A stretch of 64,000 nt of DNA from Sphingobacteriaceae bacterium (GCA_017745075.1 JAGIAD010000002.1:496001-560000); one strand, 5' to 3'; shown: positions 27,164-35,988, counted from the first letter of the stretch. A program made the numbers and translations. Notes: generated by a model from the letters alone, not told the origin.

Positions 27164-27775
27164 TTATCTTCCCCGGCCTTCGTCCCATTTATTGCGTTCA
27201 TCCTGCAGTTCGCGCGCAAGCTTCATTTCTTTATCTTTTGCCTTTACTTTGTGTGCCTGAAACTCATCTGCCACTTCCTGGTAAAGTTCTGTACGGTATT
27301 TAGCTTCGTGCCGTAATTTACCAGATTGAAAAATAACAATTGCCAAACCTATTGCCAGTACAATAATAATGGTCCATACAATGGTATTGTAGGTTCCCTT
27401 GTCAAAAGCGATCCCTAAAAATTTAATTTCGTTAACAGCGGCGTTTGCATTGGCCAGCGAACTTTCCTTTCCGCTAACTTCACCTTTTAAACTCGAAATA
27501 TTGCCGGCCTGTGCTTTAATTTCCTGTCTGGCCTGTTGTAGTTGTTTACGCTCTTTTCTTAGCGTATCGTTAACACTTTTCCATAAAGCTGATAACCGGT
27601 TTGGGTTGATGAGCCTTGCGCCGTTGAAGCTTTTAGATTTCTTTAACATGAACTCATACTGACCGTTTAACGATGGGTCGGTATTTTTTAAGGTGTCTTG
27701 CTGAACCTGGCCAAAGGCAACATTGAAAAACAGGATAGCTACTAAAAACAATAGGGTGTGTTTAATTTTCTGCAT
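27164..27775 (-). CDS. Exported/membrane coiled-coil protein, unknown
   Basis: The 203-residue protein has an N-terminal signal sequence (TLLFLVAILFFNVAFGQ), then about 95 residues with a coiled-coil stretch (LRKERKQLQQARQEIKAQ). A strong membrane helix follows near residues 130-150 (TIVWTIIIVLAIGLAIVIF), then a charged helical tail rich in Lys, Glu and Arg. The family phrase DPSLNGQYEFML is widespread in Bacteroidota. Homologues have sometimes been labelled tRNA methyltransferase, but nothing here supports this: there is no SAM motif and the protein is membrane-bound. Function unknown. Confidence 0.75.
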   Translation of the reverse strand: MQKIKHTLLFLVAILFFNVAFGQVQQDTLKNTDPSLNGQYEFMLKKSKSFNGARLINPNRLSALWKSVNDTLRKERKQLQQARQEIKAQAGNISSLKGEVSGKESSLANANAAVNEIKFLGIAFDKGTYNTIVWTIIIVLAIGLAIVIFQSGKLRHEAKYRTELYQEVADEFQAHKVKAKDKEMKLARELQDERNKWDEGRGR

Positions 27776-27897
27776 AGTTTAATATAGGTATTAGATTGTA
27801 AAGCTACATTTTCATCCGCTTCTATCTGAATATTTTCGTTTTTACCTCTAAATAACAATTTTATCGAAGTTTTATTATAAAATTATTTGCGATAGGT

Positions 27898-27905
27898 TAC
27901 ATTTG
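27898..27905 (+). promoter_or_regulatory. -7 promoter element directly before the prephenate dehydrogenase gene
   Basis: TACATTTG ends five bases before the A of the ATG at 27910. The implied mRNA is leaderless or has a one-base leader. No -33 TTG is evident. Confidence 0.45.
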
Positions 27906-27909
27906 TTGC

Positions 27910-29166
27910 ATGCAAATAGGAATTATTGGTTTAGGCGATATGGGCAAATTATATGCTGTATCGTTTGTAAACGCTGGTTATAAAGTATGTGGGGCAGATA
28001 TGCCTTTACGTTTTACAGATTTAAAAAACGAGCTGGAACCTAAAGGGATCGAAGTTTTGATCGATGGCCATGAGGTAGCCCGGAAGTCTGATTTTATAAT
28101 TTATTGCGTTGAAGCCGAAAAAATTGATGAAGTGGTAGCGACTTTTGCACGTTCTACCAAGTATGGTGCAATTGTTTCAGGCCAAACATCGGTTAAACAC
28201 CCCGAAATTGCTGCTTTTGAGAAGCATCTTCCAACCGATACCCAGGTTGTAACCTGCCATTCTTTACATGGTCCTGCTTTTAGTCCTGAAGGACAAACGC
28301 TGGTAGTGGTGCGTTACCGTGCTACAGACGAGGTTTATGCTAAAGCATTGGAAATTTATCGTTCTTTAAAATCGAACATTATTGAAATGGATGATTACAG
28401 GGAGCACGACAGGATTGTGGCTGATACACAGGCGGTAACCCATATGGGTTTCGAAAGTATGGGATCAGCCTGGAAAAATGCAGGTTTTTTTCCCTGGGAT
28501 AACCCGGCTTATGCGGGCGGTATTGATAATGTGAAGATTTTAACCACCCTGCGGATTTTTAGTTACAAATCGCACATTTATGCAGGTTTGGCTATTTTAA
28601 ATCCTTATGCACAAAAACAGGTAAAATATTATGCTCAGGCAGAATCTGAACTATTTAAGCTGATGATCTGTGAAAATGAAGCTGAATTTAGGGAAAAAAT
28701 CTATGCAGCCCGCGATTTCGTTTTTCACGAAAGCCGTTCGTTACTGCTTTTGGATGATAACATCATGAAAGAATTCAGCCTGTCGGATGCCAGCCATAAA
28801 CAAAAACCCAACTCGCATTTAAGTTTGTTAAGCATGGTATATGCCTGGTATAAAATGGGCGTAAATCCTTACGATAACCTGATCTGCCAAACGCCACCTT
28901 TTAAATTGAGGCTGGGCATTGCCGAATATCTTTTTAAAAACGAAGCCATGTTAGAGGAATCAATCAACACTGCCTTGTATGATAAATCGATCCGGGGGGA
29001 TGATCTGGAATTCCATACTGCTGTACACGAATGGGCATCGATTATCGGTTACGGCGATTTAAAAGGCTACAAAGAACATTTCGAAGCGGCTAAATCATTT
29101 TTTGCCAACCGGCTGAACGATGGCAGGGATCTGAGCGCGGAGATGATTAAAAGGTTGGGGAAATGA
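27910..29166 (+). CDS. Fungal-type (Tyr1-like) prephenate dehydrogenase
   Basis: The 418-residue protein begins with a Rossmann nucleotide loop IGLGDMG (6-12). It matches my recollection of yeast TYR1, the NADP-dependent prephenate dehydrogenase of tyrosine synthesis, along most of its length. Shared phrases are DFIIYCVEA, GQTSVKHPEIAAFEKHLP, HSLHGP, ADTQAVTH, LRIFSYKSHIYAGLAI, PNSHLSLL and DKSIRGDDLEF. Usual bacterial TyrA proteins are shorter (about 280-370) and do not share these blocks. It may complete tyrosine synthesis here, or act on a related cyclohexadienyl substrate. No other aro/tyr gene is in the window. Confidence 0.85.
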   Translation: MQIGIIGLGDMGKLYAVSFVNAGYKVCGADMPLRFTDLKNELEPKGIEVLIDGHEVARKSDFIIYCVEAEKIDEVVATFARSTKYGAIVSGQTSVKHPEIAAFEKHLPTDTQVVTCHSLHGPAFSPEGQTLVVVRYRATDEVYAKALEIYRSLKSNIIEMDDYREHDRIVADTQAVTHMGFESMGSAWKNAGFFPWDNPAYAGGIDNVKILTTLRIFSYKSHIYAGLAILNPYAQKQVKYYAQAESELFKLMICENEAEFREKIYAARDFVFHESRSLLLLDDNIMKEFSLSDASHKQKPNSHLSLLSMVYAWYKMGVNPYDNLICQTPPFKLRLGIAEYLFKNEAMLEESINTALYDKSIRGDDLEFHTAVHEWASIIGYGDLKGYKEHFEAAKSFFANRLNDGRDLSAEMIKRLGK

Positions 29167-29622
29167 TGTAAGATGTGTAATGTGAAATGGAAGATGGTTT
29201 TAAATCTATAATGAAACCTGATGAGTGATAAATTTAAAGCAGTCATAACCCTTATTGTAATCAAAGGCCTTGTGCTTTTAGGTTTATTTATAATAAACAG
29301 ATCTTCAAAGAAAGATTATGAAGAGCGTATTGATTTTGTTAAAGATGGATATCATTATGGAAAAGGTCTGATTGTAGATATTAAACATTATAAAGGGCAT
29401 TCTATTAAAATAAAATATCAGGTAAATCATATCGATTACACTTTTAATGGAGGTTGGGATATTAATCCAAAAGGTTTGCAGGTGGGTGATTCCTTAAAAT
29501 TCAAATATGCTGTTGCCAGGCCTGAATTTATTTTAACTGAGCTGGAAAGTGAATATGATGAGTTGTGATGCATATCTTTTTTGTTTTTCATTATCCATCT
29601 TACCTCTTCCATCTTACATCAT
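29163..29622. repeat. Perfect 13-bp inverted repeat flanking a small gene
   Basis: ATGATGTAAGATG at 29163-29175 and CATCTTACATCAT at 29610-29622 are exact inverted copies. Around them are related words (GGAAGATGG at 29189-29197; CCATCT at 29595-29600). The pair encloses the small gene 29221-29568. It may be a palindromic filler with a gene inside, or a small mobile cassette. Confidence 0.6.
29221..29568 (+). CDS. Small membrane-anchored DUF3592-like protein
   Basis: The 115-residue protein has one N-terminal membrane segment (about 7-25, AVITLIVIKGLVLLGLFII) followed by a small beta-rich domain. GLIVDIKHYKG, IKIKYQVNHIDYTF and VGDSLKFKYAVARPEF follow the pattern of DUF3592-like domains. The protein at 56857 carries a similar pattern. 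It is flanked by a perfect inverted repeat. No function is known. Confidence 0.6.
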   Translation: MSDKFKAVITLIVIKGLVLLGLFIINRSSKKDYEERIDFVKDGYHYGKGLIVDIKHYKGHSIKIKYQVNHIDYTFNGGWDINPKGLQVGDSLKFKYAVARPEFILTELESEYDEL

Positions 29623-29684
29623 CCATATAACATATAGACTTTATTTTATTCCCTGAATTCTTCGTTTAGGCAAAAACAGTACAT

Positions 29685-29692
29685 TATATTTG
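29685..29692 (+). promoter_or_regulatory. -7 promoter element directly before the TauE-like gene
   Basis: TATATTTG ends six bases before the A of the ATG at 29698, so the predicted leader is at most two bases. A TTC (29661-29663) rather than TTG sits about 20 bases upstream. Confidence 0.5.
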
Positions 29693-29697
29693 CCCGC

Positions 29698-30531
29698 ATG
29701 TCGGTATTGTTGTTTACCATTATCGTTTTAATTGGGGCTTTTTTAGCTGGTTTATTGGGTTCACTAACTGGTTTAGGCGGAGGAGTAATTATTATTCCTT
29801 TACTTACGCTGGCTTTGAACGTAGATATCCATTATGCTATTGGTGCATCTATTGTTTCGGTTATTGCTACTTCTTCCGGCTCGGCGGCGGCTTATGTAAA
29901 AGAAGGGATTACCAATATCCGTATTGGCATGTTTTTAGAGATTGCCACCACCATAGGTGCCATTTGCGGGGCAATTGTAGCGGTTTATTTAAATGCCAAC
30001 TATATTGCTATTCTGTTCGGCTGTATTCTCATTTTTTCGGCCATTATGACCCTTAAAAAGAAAGTAAACCACACCACTTTAGACGATACCGATAAATGGG
30101 CCAGATTTTTTAAACTCAACGGATCTTATCCCGACAGGGGGGTAGATCATCCCTATGCGGTAAAACATATCCCGGGTGGTTTTTTTATGATGCTTTTCGC
30201 TGGTACCTTATCGGGCTTACTGGGCATAGGGAGTGGGGCTTTAAAAGTAATAGCAATGGATAACATTATGCGCCTTCCATTTAAGGTATCAACCACCACC
30301 AGTAATTTTATGATGGGGGTTACAGCTGCCGCCAGTGCAGTGGTTTACCTGCACCGCGGACAGATTGATCCGGGTATTGCCATGCCGGTGTGCATCGGTG
30401 TGTTAACGGGAGCATCTTTGGGCTCAAAGGTTTTATTGAAAACCAAAACCGATAAGCTTAAGATTGTATTTGCTGTTGTAGTGGTATTCCTGGCCCTGCA
30501 AATGATTTATAAAGGAATTAGCGGATTATAA
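29698..30531 (+). CDS. TauE/SafE-family anion exporter
   Basis: This 277-residue inner-membrane protein has about eight hydrophobic segments. It has the duplicated TauE/SafE hallmark: GSLTGLGGGVIIIPLL near the N terminus and LSGLLGIGSGALKVIAMDN in the second half. Members export sulfite or organosulfonates in the cases studied; the substrate here is unknown. The stop overlaps the ATG of the DUF1634 gene by one base, a common pairing of the two families. Confidence 0.9.
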   Translation: MSVLLFTIIVLIGAFLAGLLGSLTGLGGGVIIIPLLTLALNVDIHYAIGASIVSVIATSSGSAAAYVKEGITNIRIGMFLEIATTIGAICGAIVAVYLNANYIAILFGCILIFSAIMTLKKKVNHTTLDDTDKWARFFKLNGSYPDRGVDHPYAVKHIPGGFFMMLFAGTLSGLLGIGSGALKVIAMDNIMRLPFKVSTTTSNFMMGVTAAASAVVYLHRGQIDPGIAMPVCIGVLTGASLGSKVLLKTKTDKLKIVFAVVVVFLALQMIYKGISGL

Positions 30532-30926
30532 TGGACAGCGTAAAGAAAGAAAACCTGAACGATAAAGATATCCAGTTAATTCTGGGTACACTGTTGCGTG
30601 CAGGTGTAATCATCTCGATGAGCATTGTGCTGATCGGGGGGGCAATCTTTTTGGTGCACCATAATGGCTCCATTACCGATTATAAAGTTTTTAAACCCGA
30701 GCTCAATAAATTTTCTTCAATAGCAGGGATATTTAAGGGCGTATTAACCTTTCAGGGCGATGCTATTGTGCAATTTGGCATCCTGATGCTCATTTTTACA
30801 CCTATTGCGCGTATTGTTTTTGCTATTTTCAGCTTTTTAATAGAACGCGATTACCTTTACGTGCTGATCGGGTTTATCATTTTAGCTATTATAACCGTCA
30901 GTTTAAATGGTGGTTTAACACATTAA
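30531..30926 (+). CDS. DUF1634 membrane protein
   Basis: The 131-residue protein has three likely membrane helices (about 25-45, 80-105 and 112-128). The family phrase LRAGVIISMSIVLIGGAIFL and the second half ILMLIFTPIARIVFAIFSFLIERDYLYVL are typical of DUF1634. It is translationally coupled to the TauE-like gene (1-base overlap), so it is probably an accessory subunit of the transporter. Its function has not been shown. Confidence 0.85.
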   Translation: MDSVKKENLNDKDIQLILGTLLRAGVIISMSIVLIGGAIFLVHHNGSITDYKVFKPELNKFSSIAGIFKGVLTFQGDAIVQFGILMLIFTPIARIVFAIFSFLIERDYLYVLIGFIILAIITVSLNGGLTH

Positions 30927-30991
30927 CACTACTTTTAAAGTTAAATCGCATCATATCAGCAATTTATTTGAAAAAATATTTGGCTAACTAT

Positions 30992-31021
30992 TTGAAAATT
31001 AATAATTCTTGTCTATCTTTG
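30992..31021 (+). promoter_or_regulatory. Promoter of the S10-spc-alpha superoperon
   Basis: TTG at 30992-30994 and TATCTTTG at 31014-31021 are separated by 19 bases, a near-ideal Bacteroidota promoter. Because the str operon ends in a terminator 10 kb upstream, this promoter must drive rplC and following genes. Confidence 0.8.
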
Positions 31022-31098
31022 CCGTCCCTTTCGGGGGATGTACAACCACCTTGAACGAAGCCCTACTGCTTCGATGGGTGTTAAAAAGAAAAGATAAA
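31022..31098 (+). promoter_or_regulatory. Structured rplC leader, possible cis-regulatory RNA
   Basis: The roughly 75-base leader folds into a small TCCC/GGGGGA hairpin and a larger stem with CGAAGC (31056-31061) and GCTTCG (31068-31073). The larger stem is extended across an internal loop by CACC (31047-31050) with GGTG (31077-31080). By analogy with L4 control of the S10 leader in E. coli it may be an autoregulatory site, but it shares no recognised sequence with that leader. Confidence 0.45.
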
Positions 31099-31716
31099 AT
31101 GTCAGGAATTATTGGAAAAAAAGTAGGAATGACCAGTATTTTCGATGCAGAAGGAAGAAACATTCCTTGTACTGTAATCGAAGCTGGGCCTTGTGTAGTG
31201 ACACAAGTTAAGACCGAAGAAAAAGACGGGTATTCAGCTGTTCAGCTAGGATACGATGAGAAAAAAGAGAAAAACACAACTCAACCGTTAAAAGGCCATT
31301 TCGCGAAAGCAAACACAACTCCAAAACGCAAGCTGGTAGAATTCAACTCATTTACAACTGAACTTAACTTAGGTGATGTGGTAACTGTAGATGCATTTGC
31401 AGAAGGTGATTTTGTTGATGTTGTAGGTACCTCAAAAGGTAAAGGTTTTCAAGGTGTTGTAAAACGCCACGGATTTGCCGGTGTTGGTATGCAGACTCAC
31501 GGTCAGCATAACCGTTTACGTGCCCCAGGTTCATTGGGAGCATCATCATTCCCATCACGTGTATTCAAAGGAATGCGCATGGCGGGAAGAACAGGTGGAG
31601 ACAGGGTAAAAATTCAAAACTTACAGGTTTTGAAAGTTTATGCTGAGCAAAACTTATTAGTAGTTAGTGGTTCCATTCCAGGAGCTAAAGGTTCTTACGT
31701 AATCTTAGATAAATAA
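31099..31716 (+). CDS. rplC: 50S ribosomal protein uL3
   Basis: The 205-residue protein binds 23S rRNA close to the peptidyl-transferase centre and is an early assembly protein. Markers are the N-terminal [16 protein letters not shown], the extended loop [18 protein letters not shown] and [18 protein letters not shown]. An in-frame start at 31009 exists, but it precedes the promoter's start point and adds 30 unrelated residues, so 31099 is chosen. First gene of the superoperon. Confidence 0.98.
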   Translation: MSGIIGKKVGMTSIFDAEGRNIPCTVIEAGPCVVTQVKTEEKDGYSAVQLGYDEKKEKNTTQPLKGHFAKANTTPKRKLVEFNSFTTELNLGDVVTVDAFAEGDFVDVVGTSKGKGFQGVVKRHGFAGVGMQTHGQHNRLRAPGSLGASSFPSRVFKGMRMAGRTGGDRVKIQNLQVLKVYAEQNLLVVSGSIPGAKGSYVILDK

Positions 31717-31720
31717 TCAG

Positions 31721-32350
31721 ATGGAAGTTAAAGTATTAAACATTTCAGGTAAAGAAACAGGTGCCAAGGTGCAACTTCCTGAATCGGTATTCGGTATCGA
31801 GCCTAACGACCACGCGATTTATTTAGATGTAAAACAGTATTTGGCTAACCAACGTCAGGGTACTCACAAATCTAAACAACGTAACGAGATTGCTGGTTCG
31901 ACCCGTAAACTATACAAACAAAAAGGTACAGGTGGTGCCCGTGCTGGTAGCATTAAATCTCCGTTATTTAACGGTGGTGGTCGTGTTTTCGGTCCTCAGC
32001 CACGTGATTACAGTTTTAAATTGAACAAGAAATTAAAATCATTGGCACGTAAATCGGCTTTAGCATACAAAGCAAAAGATAACAACGTGGTAGTTTTAGA
32101 AGATTTCAGCTTCGATACCATTAAAACTAAAAACTTTACAAGTTTATTGGCTGCTTTAAAAGTAGATACCCAAAAAACTTTGGTGGTTTTACCTGCACAA
32201 AATAATAATATCTATTTATCAAGCAGAAACATTCAGAAAACTAAAGTAATTGCTGCTTCAGATTTGAATACTTATGATGTATTAAATGCTGGAGTACTTG
32301 TGTTAACTGCTGATTCTGTTAAAACTTTGGAGGAGGCATTTGCCAAGTAA
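31721..32350 (+). CDS. rplD: 50S ribosomal protein uL4
   Basis: The 209-residue protein has a globular domain plus an extended loop reaching into the exit tunnel. The loop is seen as [26 protein letters not shown] and [15 protein letters not shown]. In E. coli L4 also represses the S10 operon; whether it binds the leader found upstream of rplC is unknown. Starts four bases after rplC. Confidence 0.98.
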   Translation: MEVKVLNISGKETGAKVQLPESVFGIEPNDHAIYLDVKQYLANQRQGTHKSKQRNEIAGSTRKLYKQKGTGGARAGSIKSPLFNGGGRVFGPQPRDYSFKLNKKLKSLARKSALAYKAKDNNVVVLEDFSFDTIKTKNFTSLLAALKVDTQKTLVVLPAQNNNIYLSSRNIQKTKVIAASDLNTYDVLNAGVLVLTADSVKTLEEAFAK

Positions 32351-32351
32351 T

Positions 32352-32642
32352 ATGGAAATTTTAAAAAAACCAATATTAACCGAAAAAGCTTCAGCTTTAA
32401 CTGAGAAATCTAACCGTTTCACTTTTAGCGTTAACCACAAGGCTAACAAAATCCAGATCAAAGCAGCTATTGAGAAATTGTACGGTGTAACCATCGTTGC
32501 AGTTAACACTATGGTTGTTGATGGAAAAGCTAAATCTCGTTATACTAAAGCAGGTTTTGTATCAGGCCGTAGCCCTAAATACAAAAAAGCAATCGTAACG
32601 TTAAAAGACGGCGAAACAATAGATTATTACGCAACTCTTTAA
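32352..32642 (+). CDS. rplW: 50S ribosomal protein uL23
   Basis: The 96-residue protein sits at the tunnel exit, where trigger factor and SRP dock. MEILKKPILTEKASALTEKSN and IKAAIEKLYGVTIVAVNTMV are the family signatures. The start at 32352 follows the rplD stop by one base; an upstream in-frame TTG at 32340 would overlap rplD and add only four residues. Confidence 0.97.
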   Translation: MEILKKPILTEKASALTEKSNRFTFSVNHKANKIQIKAAIEKLYGVTIVAVNTMVVDGKAKSRYTKAGFVSGRSPKYKKAIVTLKDGETIDYYATL

Positions 32643-32662
32643 TTTAATAATTCATTATAACT

Positions 32663-33487
32663 ATGGGCTTAAGAAAATTTAAACCAGTTACTCCAGGTAC
32701 CCGCTTCAGAGTAGGTGCTAGTTTTACGGAGATTACAGCAACCAAGCCCGAAAAATCATTGGTTGTATCATCAAAAAAGTCTGGTGGACGTAACAATACA
32801 GGTAAAATGACCATGCGTTATATCGGTGGTGGTCATAAAAAATCGTATCGTTTAATCGATTTCAAACGCGATAAATTCGATATTCCTGCAACAGTTGCTA
32901 CTGTTGAATACGATCCAAACCGTACTGCCCGCATTGCATTGTTACACTATGCAGATGGCGAGAAGCGTTATATCATTGCTCCAGAAGGATTGCAAGTTGG
33001 TTCGGTATTATTATCGGGCGAGAAAGCAGCACCTGAAGTAGGTAACACTTTAACTTTATCGAAGATTCCATTAGGTTCTATCATCCACAACGTGGAGATT
33101 CACCCTGGAAAAGGAGCACAATTAGCCCGCAGTGCAGGTGCTTATGCACAATTAGCTGCCCGCGATGGTAAATATGCTACTTTAAAAATGCCTTCAGGCG
33201 AAACCCGTTTAATCTTGACTACTTGTCTTGCTACTATCGGTGCAGTATCTAACTCAGATCACGCAAACGAAGTATTAGGTAAAGCTGGTCGTAAACGTTG
33301 GTTGGGCCGTCGTCCGAGAACTAGACCGGTAGCGATGAACCCAGTAGATCACCCAATGGGTGGTGGTGAAGGTAGATCATCAGGTGGTCACCCACGTTCA
33401 AGAAAAGGTGTTTTAGCTAAAGGCTACAAAACCAGAGAACTTAAAAAATATTCTAATCGTTACATCATAGAGAGAAGGAAGAAATAA
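32663..33487 (+). CDS. rplB: 50S ribosomal protein uL2
   Basis: This 274-residue primary rRNA-binding protein is needed for subunit association and peptidyl-transferase activity. The catalytic-region loop is present: [20 protein letters not shown] includes the His corresponding to E. coli His229. The C-terminal tail ends in basic RYIIERRKK. The stop overlaps the rpsS start by one base. Confidence 0.99.
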   Translation: MGLRKFKPVTPGTRFRVGASFTEITATKPEKSLVVSSKKSGGRNNTGKMTMRYIGGGHKKSYRLIDFKRDKFDIPATVATVEYDPNRTARIALLHYADGEKRYIIAPEGLQVGSVLLSGEKAAPEVGNTLTLSKIPLGSIIHNVEIHPGKGAQLARSAGAYAQLAARDGKYATLKMPSGETRLILTTCLATIGAVSNSDHANEVLGKAGRKRWLGRRPRTRPVAMNPVDHPMGGGEGRSSGGHPRSRKGVLAKGYKTRELKKYSNRYIIERRKK

Positions 33488-33753
33488 TGGCTCGTTCGAT
33501 AAAAAAAGGACCTTATATTGACCATAACGTAGAGAAAAAAGTAAACTCTATGAATGATTCAGGCAAAAAGTCTGTAATCAAAACTTGGTCTCGCAGATCA
33601 ATGATATCACCAGATTTCGTGAATCATACATTTGCAGTACACAACGGAAATAAATTTATCCCTGTGTACGTAACAGAAAACATGGTTGGTCACAAGTTGG
33701 GAGAATTTGCTCCAACCAGAACATTCAGAGGACACGCTGAAAAGAAAAAATAA
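33487..33753 (+). CDS. rpsS: 30S ribosomal protein uS19
   Basis: The 88-residue protein of the 30S head contacts S13 and the B1 bridges. [19 protein letters not shown] and the C-terminal [21 protein letters not shown] are typical. Its ATG shares a base with the rplB stop, implying translational coupling. Confidence 0.99.
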   Translation: MARSIKKGPYIDHNVEKKVNSMNDSGKKSVIKTWSRRSMISPDFVNHTFAVHNGNKFIPVYVTENMVGHKLGEFAPTRTFRGHAEKKK

Positions 33754-33760
33754 TTAGACA

Positions 33761-34123
33761 ATGGAAGCAGTAGCAAAATTAAACAATTGTCCAACCTCAC
33801 CGCGTAAGATGCGTTTGGTTGTAGATCTTATCAGAGGTGAACGTGTAGAGAAAGCATTAAGCATTTTAAAGTTTACCAATAAAGAAGCAGCAGTAAAAGT
33901 TGAGAAATTATTATTATCTGCTATCAAAAACTGGGAAGCAAAAAATGATGGTGCCCGCCCTGAAGAAAGTCAACTTTTTGTTAAAACCATTATGGTTGAC
34001 GGTGGCCGTCAGTTAAAACGCTTACGTCCAGCTCCTCAAGGCCGTGGATATAGAATTCGTAAACGTTCTAACCACGTAACGCTGATTGTAGATAGTAAAA
34101 ACACAGAAACAACTCAAAACTAA
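33761..34123 (+). CDS. rplV: 50S ribosomal protein uL22
   Basis: The 120-residue protein has a long beta-hairpin that lines the exit tunnel. The hairpin is seen in [27 protein letters not shown] with no visible deletion of the macrolide-resistance type. The N-terminal [21 protein letters not shown] fits the family. Eight bases from rpsS. Confidence 0.99.
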   Translation: MEAVAKLNNCPTSPRKMRLVVDLIRGERVEKALSILKFTNKEAAVKVEKLLLSAIKNWEAKNDGARPEESQLFVKTIMVDGGRQLKRLRPAPQGRGYRIRKRSNHVTLIVDSKNTETTQN

Positions 34124-34130
34124 TTAGGAA

Positions 34131-34973
34131 ATGGGACAAAAAGCAAATCCAATAGGTGCCAGATTAGGAATTATCAAAGGATGGGATTCTAACTGGTTCG
34201 GTGGCAACAACTACTCCGATAAATTAGTTGAAGATGAGAAAATAAGAAAATACCTTTCTGCCCGTATTGCTAAAGGTGGTGTTGCAAAAGTAGTTATTGA
34301 GCGTACGTTAAAACGTATCACTGTAACTATCCACACAGCCCGTCCAGGTATTGTAATCGGTAAAGCAGGTGCTGAGGTTGATAAAATCAAAGAAGAGTTA
34401 AAGAAATTGACTAAAAAGGAAATTCAGATTAACATCTTCGAAATTAAACGCCCGGAACTTGATGCACAATTAGTTGCAGAAGGTGTTGCAAAACAATTAG
34501 AAGCAAGGATCTCATTCCGTAGAGCAATGAAATCTTCTATCGCATCAACCATGCGTATGGGTGCTGAAGGTATCAAAATCATGACTTCTGGTCGTTTAGG
34601 TGGTGCTGAGATGGCACGTACCGAGCAGTACAAAGAAGGAAGAGTGCCTTTGCATACGTTCCGTGCTGATATCGACTATGCTTTAGCTGAAGCCTTAACT
34701 ACTTATGGTAAAATAGGTGTTAAAGTATGGATCTGTAAAGGTGAGGTTTATGGAAAACGTGATTTGTCTCCAAACATTGGTGCAGCAAACAACGGTCCTA
34801 AAGGCCAATCAGAGAAACCAGCTTTCGGTGGAAGAGATAACAGAGGTGGTGGAAGAGAGAACCGTGGCGGCGGTAACGACAGACGTGGTGGAAACCAAGG
34901 CGGTCGTGGTCCGGGCCAGGGTGGTGCGAACAGAGGTGGTGGCGCAGGCGCTAACAGAGGTCCTCGTAAATAA
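34131..34973 (+). CDS. rpsC: 30S ribosomal protein uS3 with Gly/Arg-rich tail
   Basis: The protein lies at the mRNA entry site. Residues 1-210 carry the KH domain ([17 protein letters not shown]) and the C-terminal S3 domain with [21 protein letters not shown]. The final 45 residues or so form an RGG/NRGG-rich extension ([20 protein letters not shown] and further repeats), which raises the length to 280, compared with about 233 in E. coli. The extension is probably disordered and RNA-binding. Confidence 0.98.
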   Translation: MGQKANPIGARLGIIKGWDSNWFGGNNYSDKLVEDEKIRKYLSARIAKGGVAKVVIERTLKRITVTIHTARPGIVIGKAGAEVDKIKEELKKLTKKEIQINIFEIKRPELDAQLVAEGVAKQLEARISFRRAMKSSIASTMRMGAEGIKIMTSGRLGGAEMARTEQYKEGRVPLHTFRADIDYALAEALTTYGKIGVKVWICKGEVYGKRDLSPNIGAANNGPKGQSEKPAFGGRDNRGGGRENRGGGNDRRGGNQGGRGPGQGGANRGGGAGANRGPRK

Positions 34974-35013
34974 TTGATTTATTAACATCGTTTAACGATT
35001 AGAACAAAATAAA

Positions 35014-35436
35014 ATGTTACAGCCAAAAAGAACGAAGTTCAGGAAGATGCAAAAAGGCAGAATGAAGGGTTTAGCTTCTCGTGGAGCTGAATTGGCATTC
35101 GGATCTTTCGGTATCAAATCTCTAGAAGCTACTTGGATCACAAGTCGTCAGATAGAGGCTGCCCGTATCGCCGTAACACGTTTCATGAAACGTGAGGGGC
35201 AAGTATGGATCAGGATTTTCCCGGACAAACCAGTAACTAAAAAACCTGCTGAGGTACGTATGGGTAAAGGTAAAGGTGCTCCTGAGTATTGGGTAGCAGT
35301 TGTAAGACCTGGACGTGTAATTTTCGAAGCTGAAGGTGTGCCTTTAGAAATTGCTAAAGAAGCATTACGTTTAGCTGCTCAGAAATTACCAATCCAAACC
35401 AAATTCGTAGTACGTAGAGATTACGTAGAAGCATAG
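35014..35436 (+). CDS. rplP: 50S ribosomal protein uL16
   Basis: The 140-residue late-assembly protein contacts the A-site tRNA region. [44 protein letters not shown] and [24 protein letters not shown] are diagnostic. It follows rpsC after 40 bases, a slightly larger gap than the neighbours. Confidence 0.99.
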   Translation: MLQPKRTKFRKMQKGRMKGLASRGAELAFGSFGIKSLEATWITSRQIEAARIAVTRFMKREGQVWIRIFPDKPVTKKPAEVRMGKGKGAPEYWVAVVRPGRVIFEAEGVPLEIAKEALRLAAQKLPIQTKFVVRRDYVEA

Positions 35437-35509
35437 TAAAGTGTTGAGATGAATGTTGTAAATACTTGTTTATTATAACCGCTACACTCAACGTAAAAGA
35501 AAAAGAAAA

Positions 35510-35722
35510 ATGAAAAATTCAGAAATCACAGGGCTTTCAAAAGAAGAATTAGTAGCTAAGATTGCGGAAGAGAAAGAGAACTTATCAAAACTGAAGTTCG
35601 CTCACACTATTTCAGCTATCGAAAATCCTTCGCGTATTGCAAAAGTAAGGAAAGACATAGCCCGTTTAAACACGCAGTTAACTAAGGTGAAAAACACTGA
35701 GGCAGCTACTGAAACTAAATAA
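35510..35722 (+). CDS. rpmC: 50S ribosomal protein uL29
   Basis: This 70-residue helical protein lies next to L23 at the tunnel exit. The start [21 protein letters not shown] and the helix [26 protein letters not shown] match the family. The gap of 73 bases from rplP holds no obvious promoter. Confidence 0.97.
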   Translation: MKNSEITGLSKEELVAKIAEEKENLSKLKFAHTISAIENPSRIAKVRKDIARLNTQLTKVKNTEAATETK

Positions 35723-35732
35723 TTTGAGAGTC

Positions 35733-35987
35733 ATGGAAAGACAATTAAGAAAAACAAGAACGGGATTAGTGGTAAGCAACAAGATGGATAAATCTGTTGT
35801 AGTGAGCGTTGAGCGTAAAGTAAAACACCCGATTTATGGTAAGTTCGTTAAGAAAACTACCAAATTTATGGCTCACGACGAGAAAAACGAATGCGGTATC
35901 GGCGATACAGTATTAATTATGGAAACTCGTCCTTTGAGTAAAAACAAGAACTGGAGATTGGTACAAATTTTAGAAAGGGCGAAATAA
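35733..35987 (+). CDS. rpsQ: 30S ribosomal protein uS17
   Basis: The 84-residue early 30S assembly protein starts [21 protein letters not shown]. It has the OB-fold phrase [23 protein letters not shown] and the family [21 protein letters not shown]. An in-frame TTG nine bases upstream is possible but adds only three residues; the ATG at 35733 is preferred. Confidence 0.98.
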   Translation: MERQLRKTRTGLVVSNKMDKSVVVSVERKVKHPIYGKFVKKTTKFMAHDEKNECGIGDTVLIMETRPLSKNKNWRLVQILERAK

Positions 35988-35988
35988 G

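Noticed and set aside
27164..27775. tRNA methyltransferase label sometimes given to relatives of this protein
   Set aside because: No SAM-binding motif is visible, and the protein has a signal sequence and a membrane helix.
34717..34977. Val/Glu-rich frame overlapping the end of rpsC
   Set aside because: It is the +1 frame of the Gly/Arg-rich tail of S3; the low-complexity repeat keeps the frame open.
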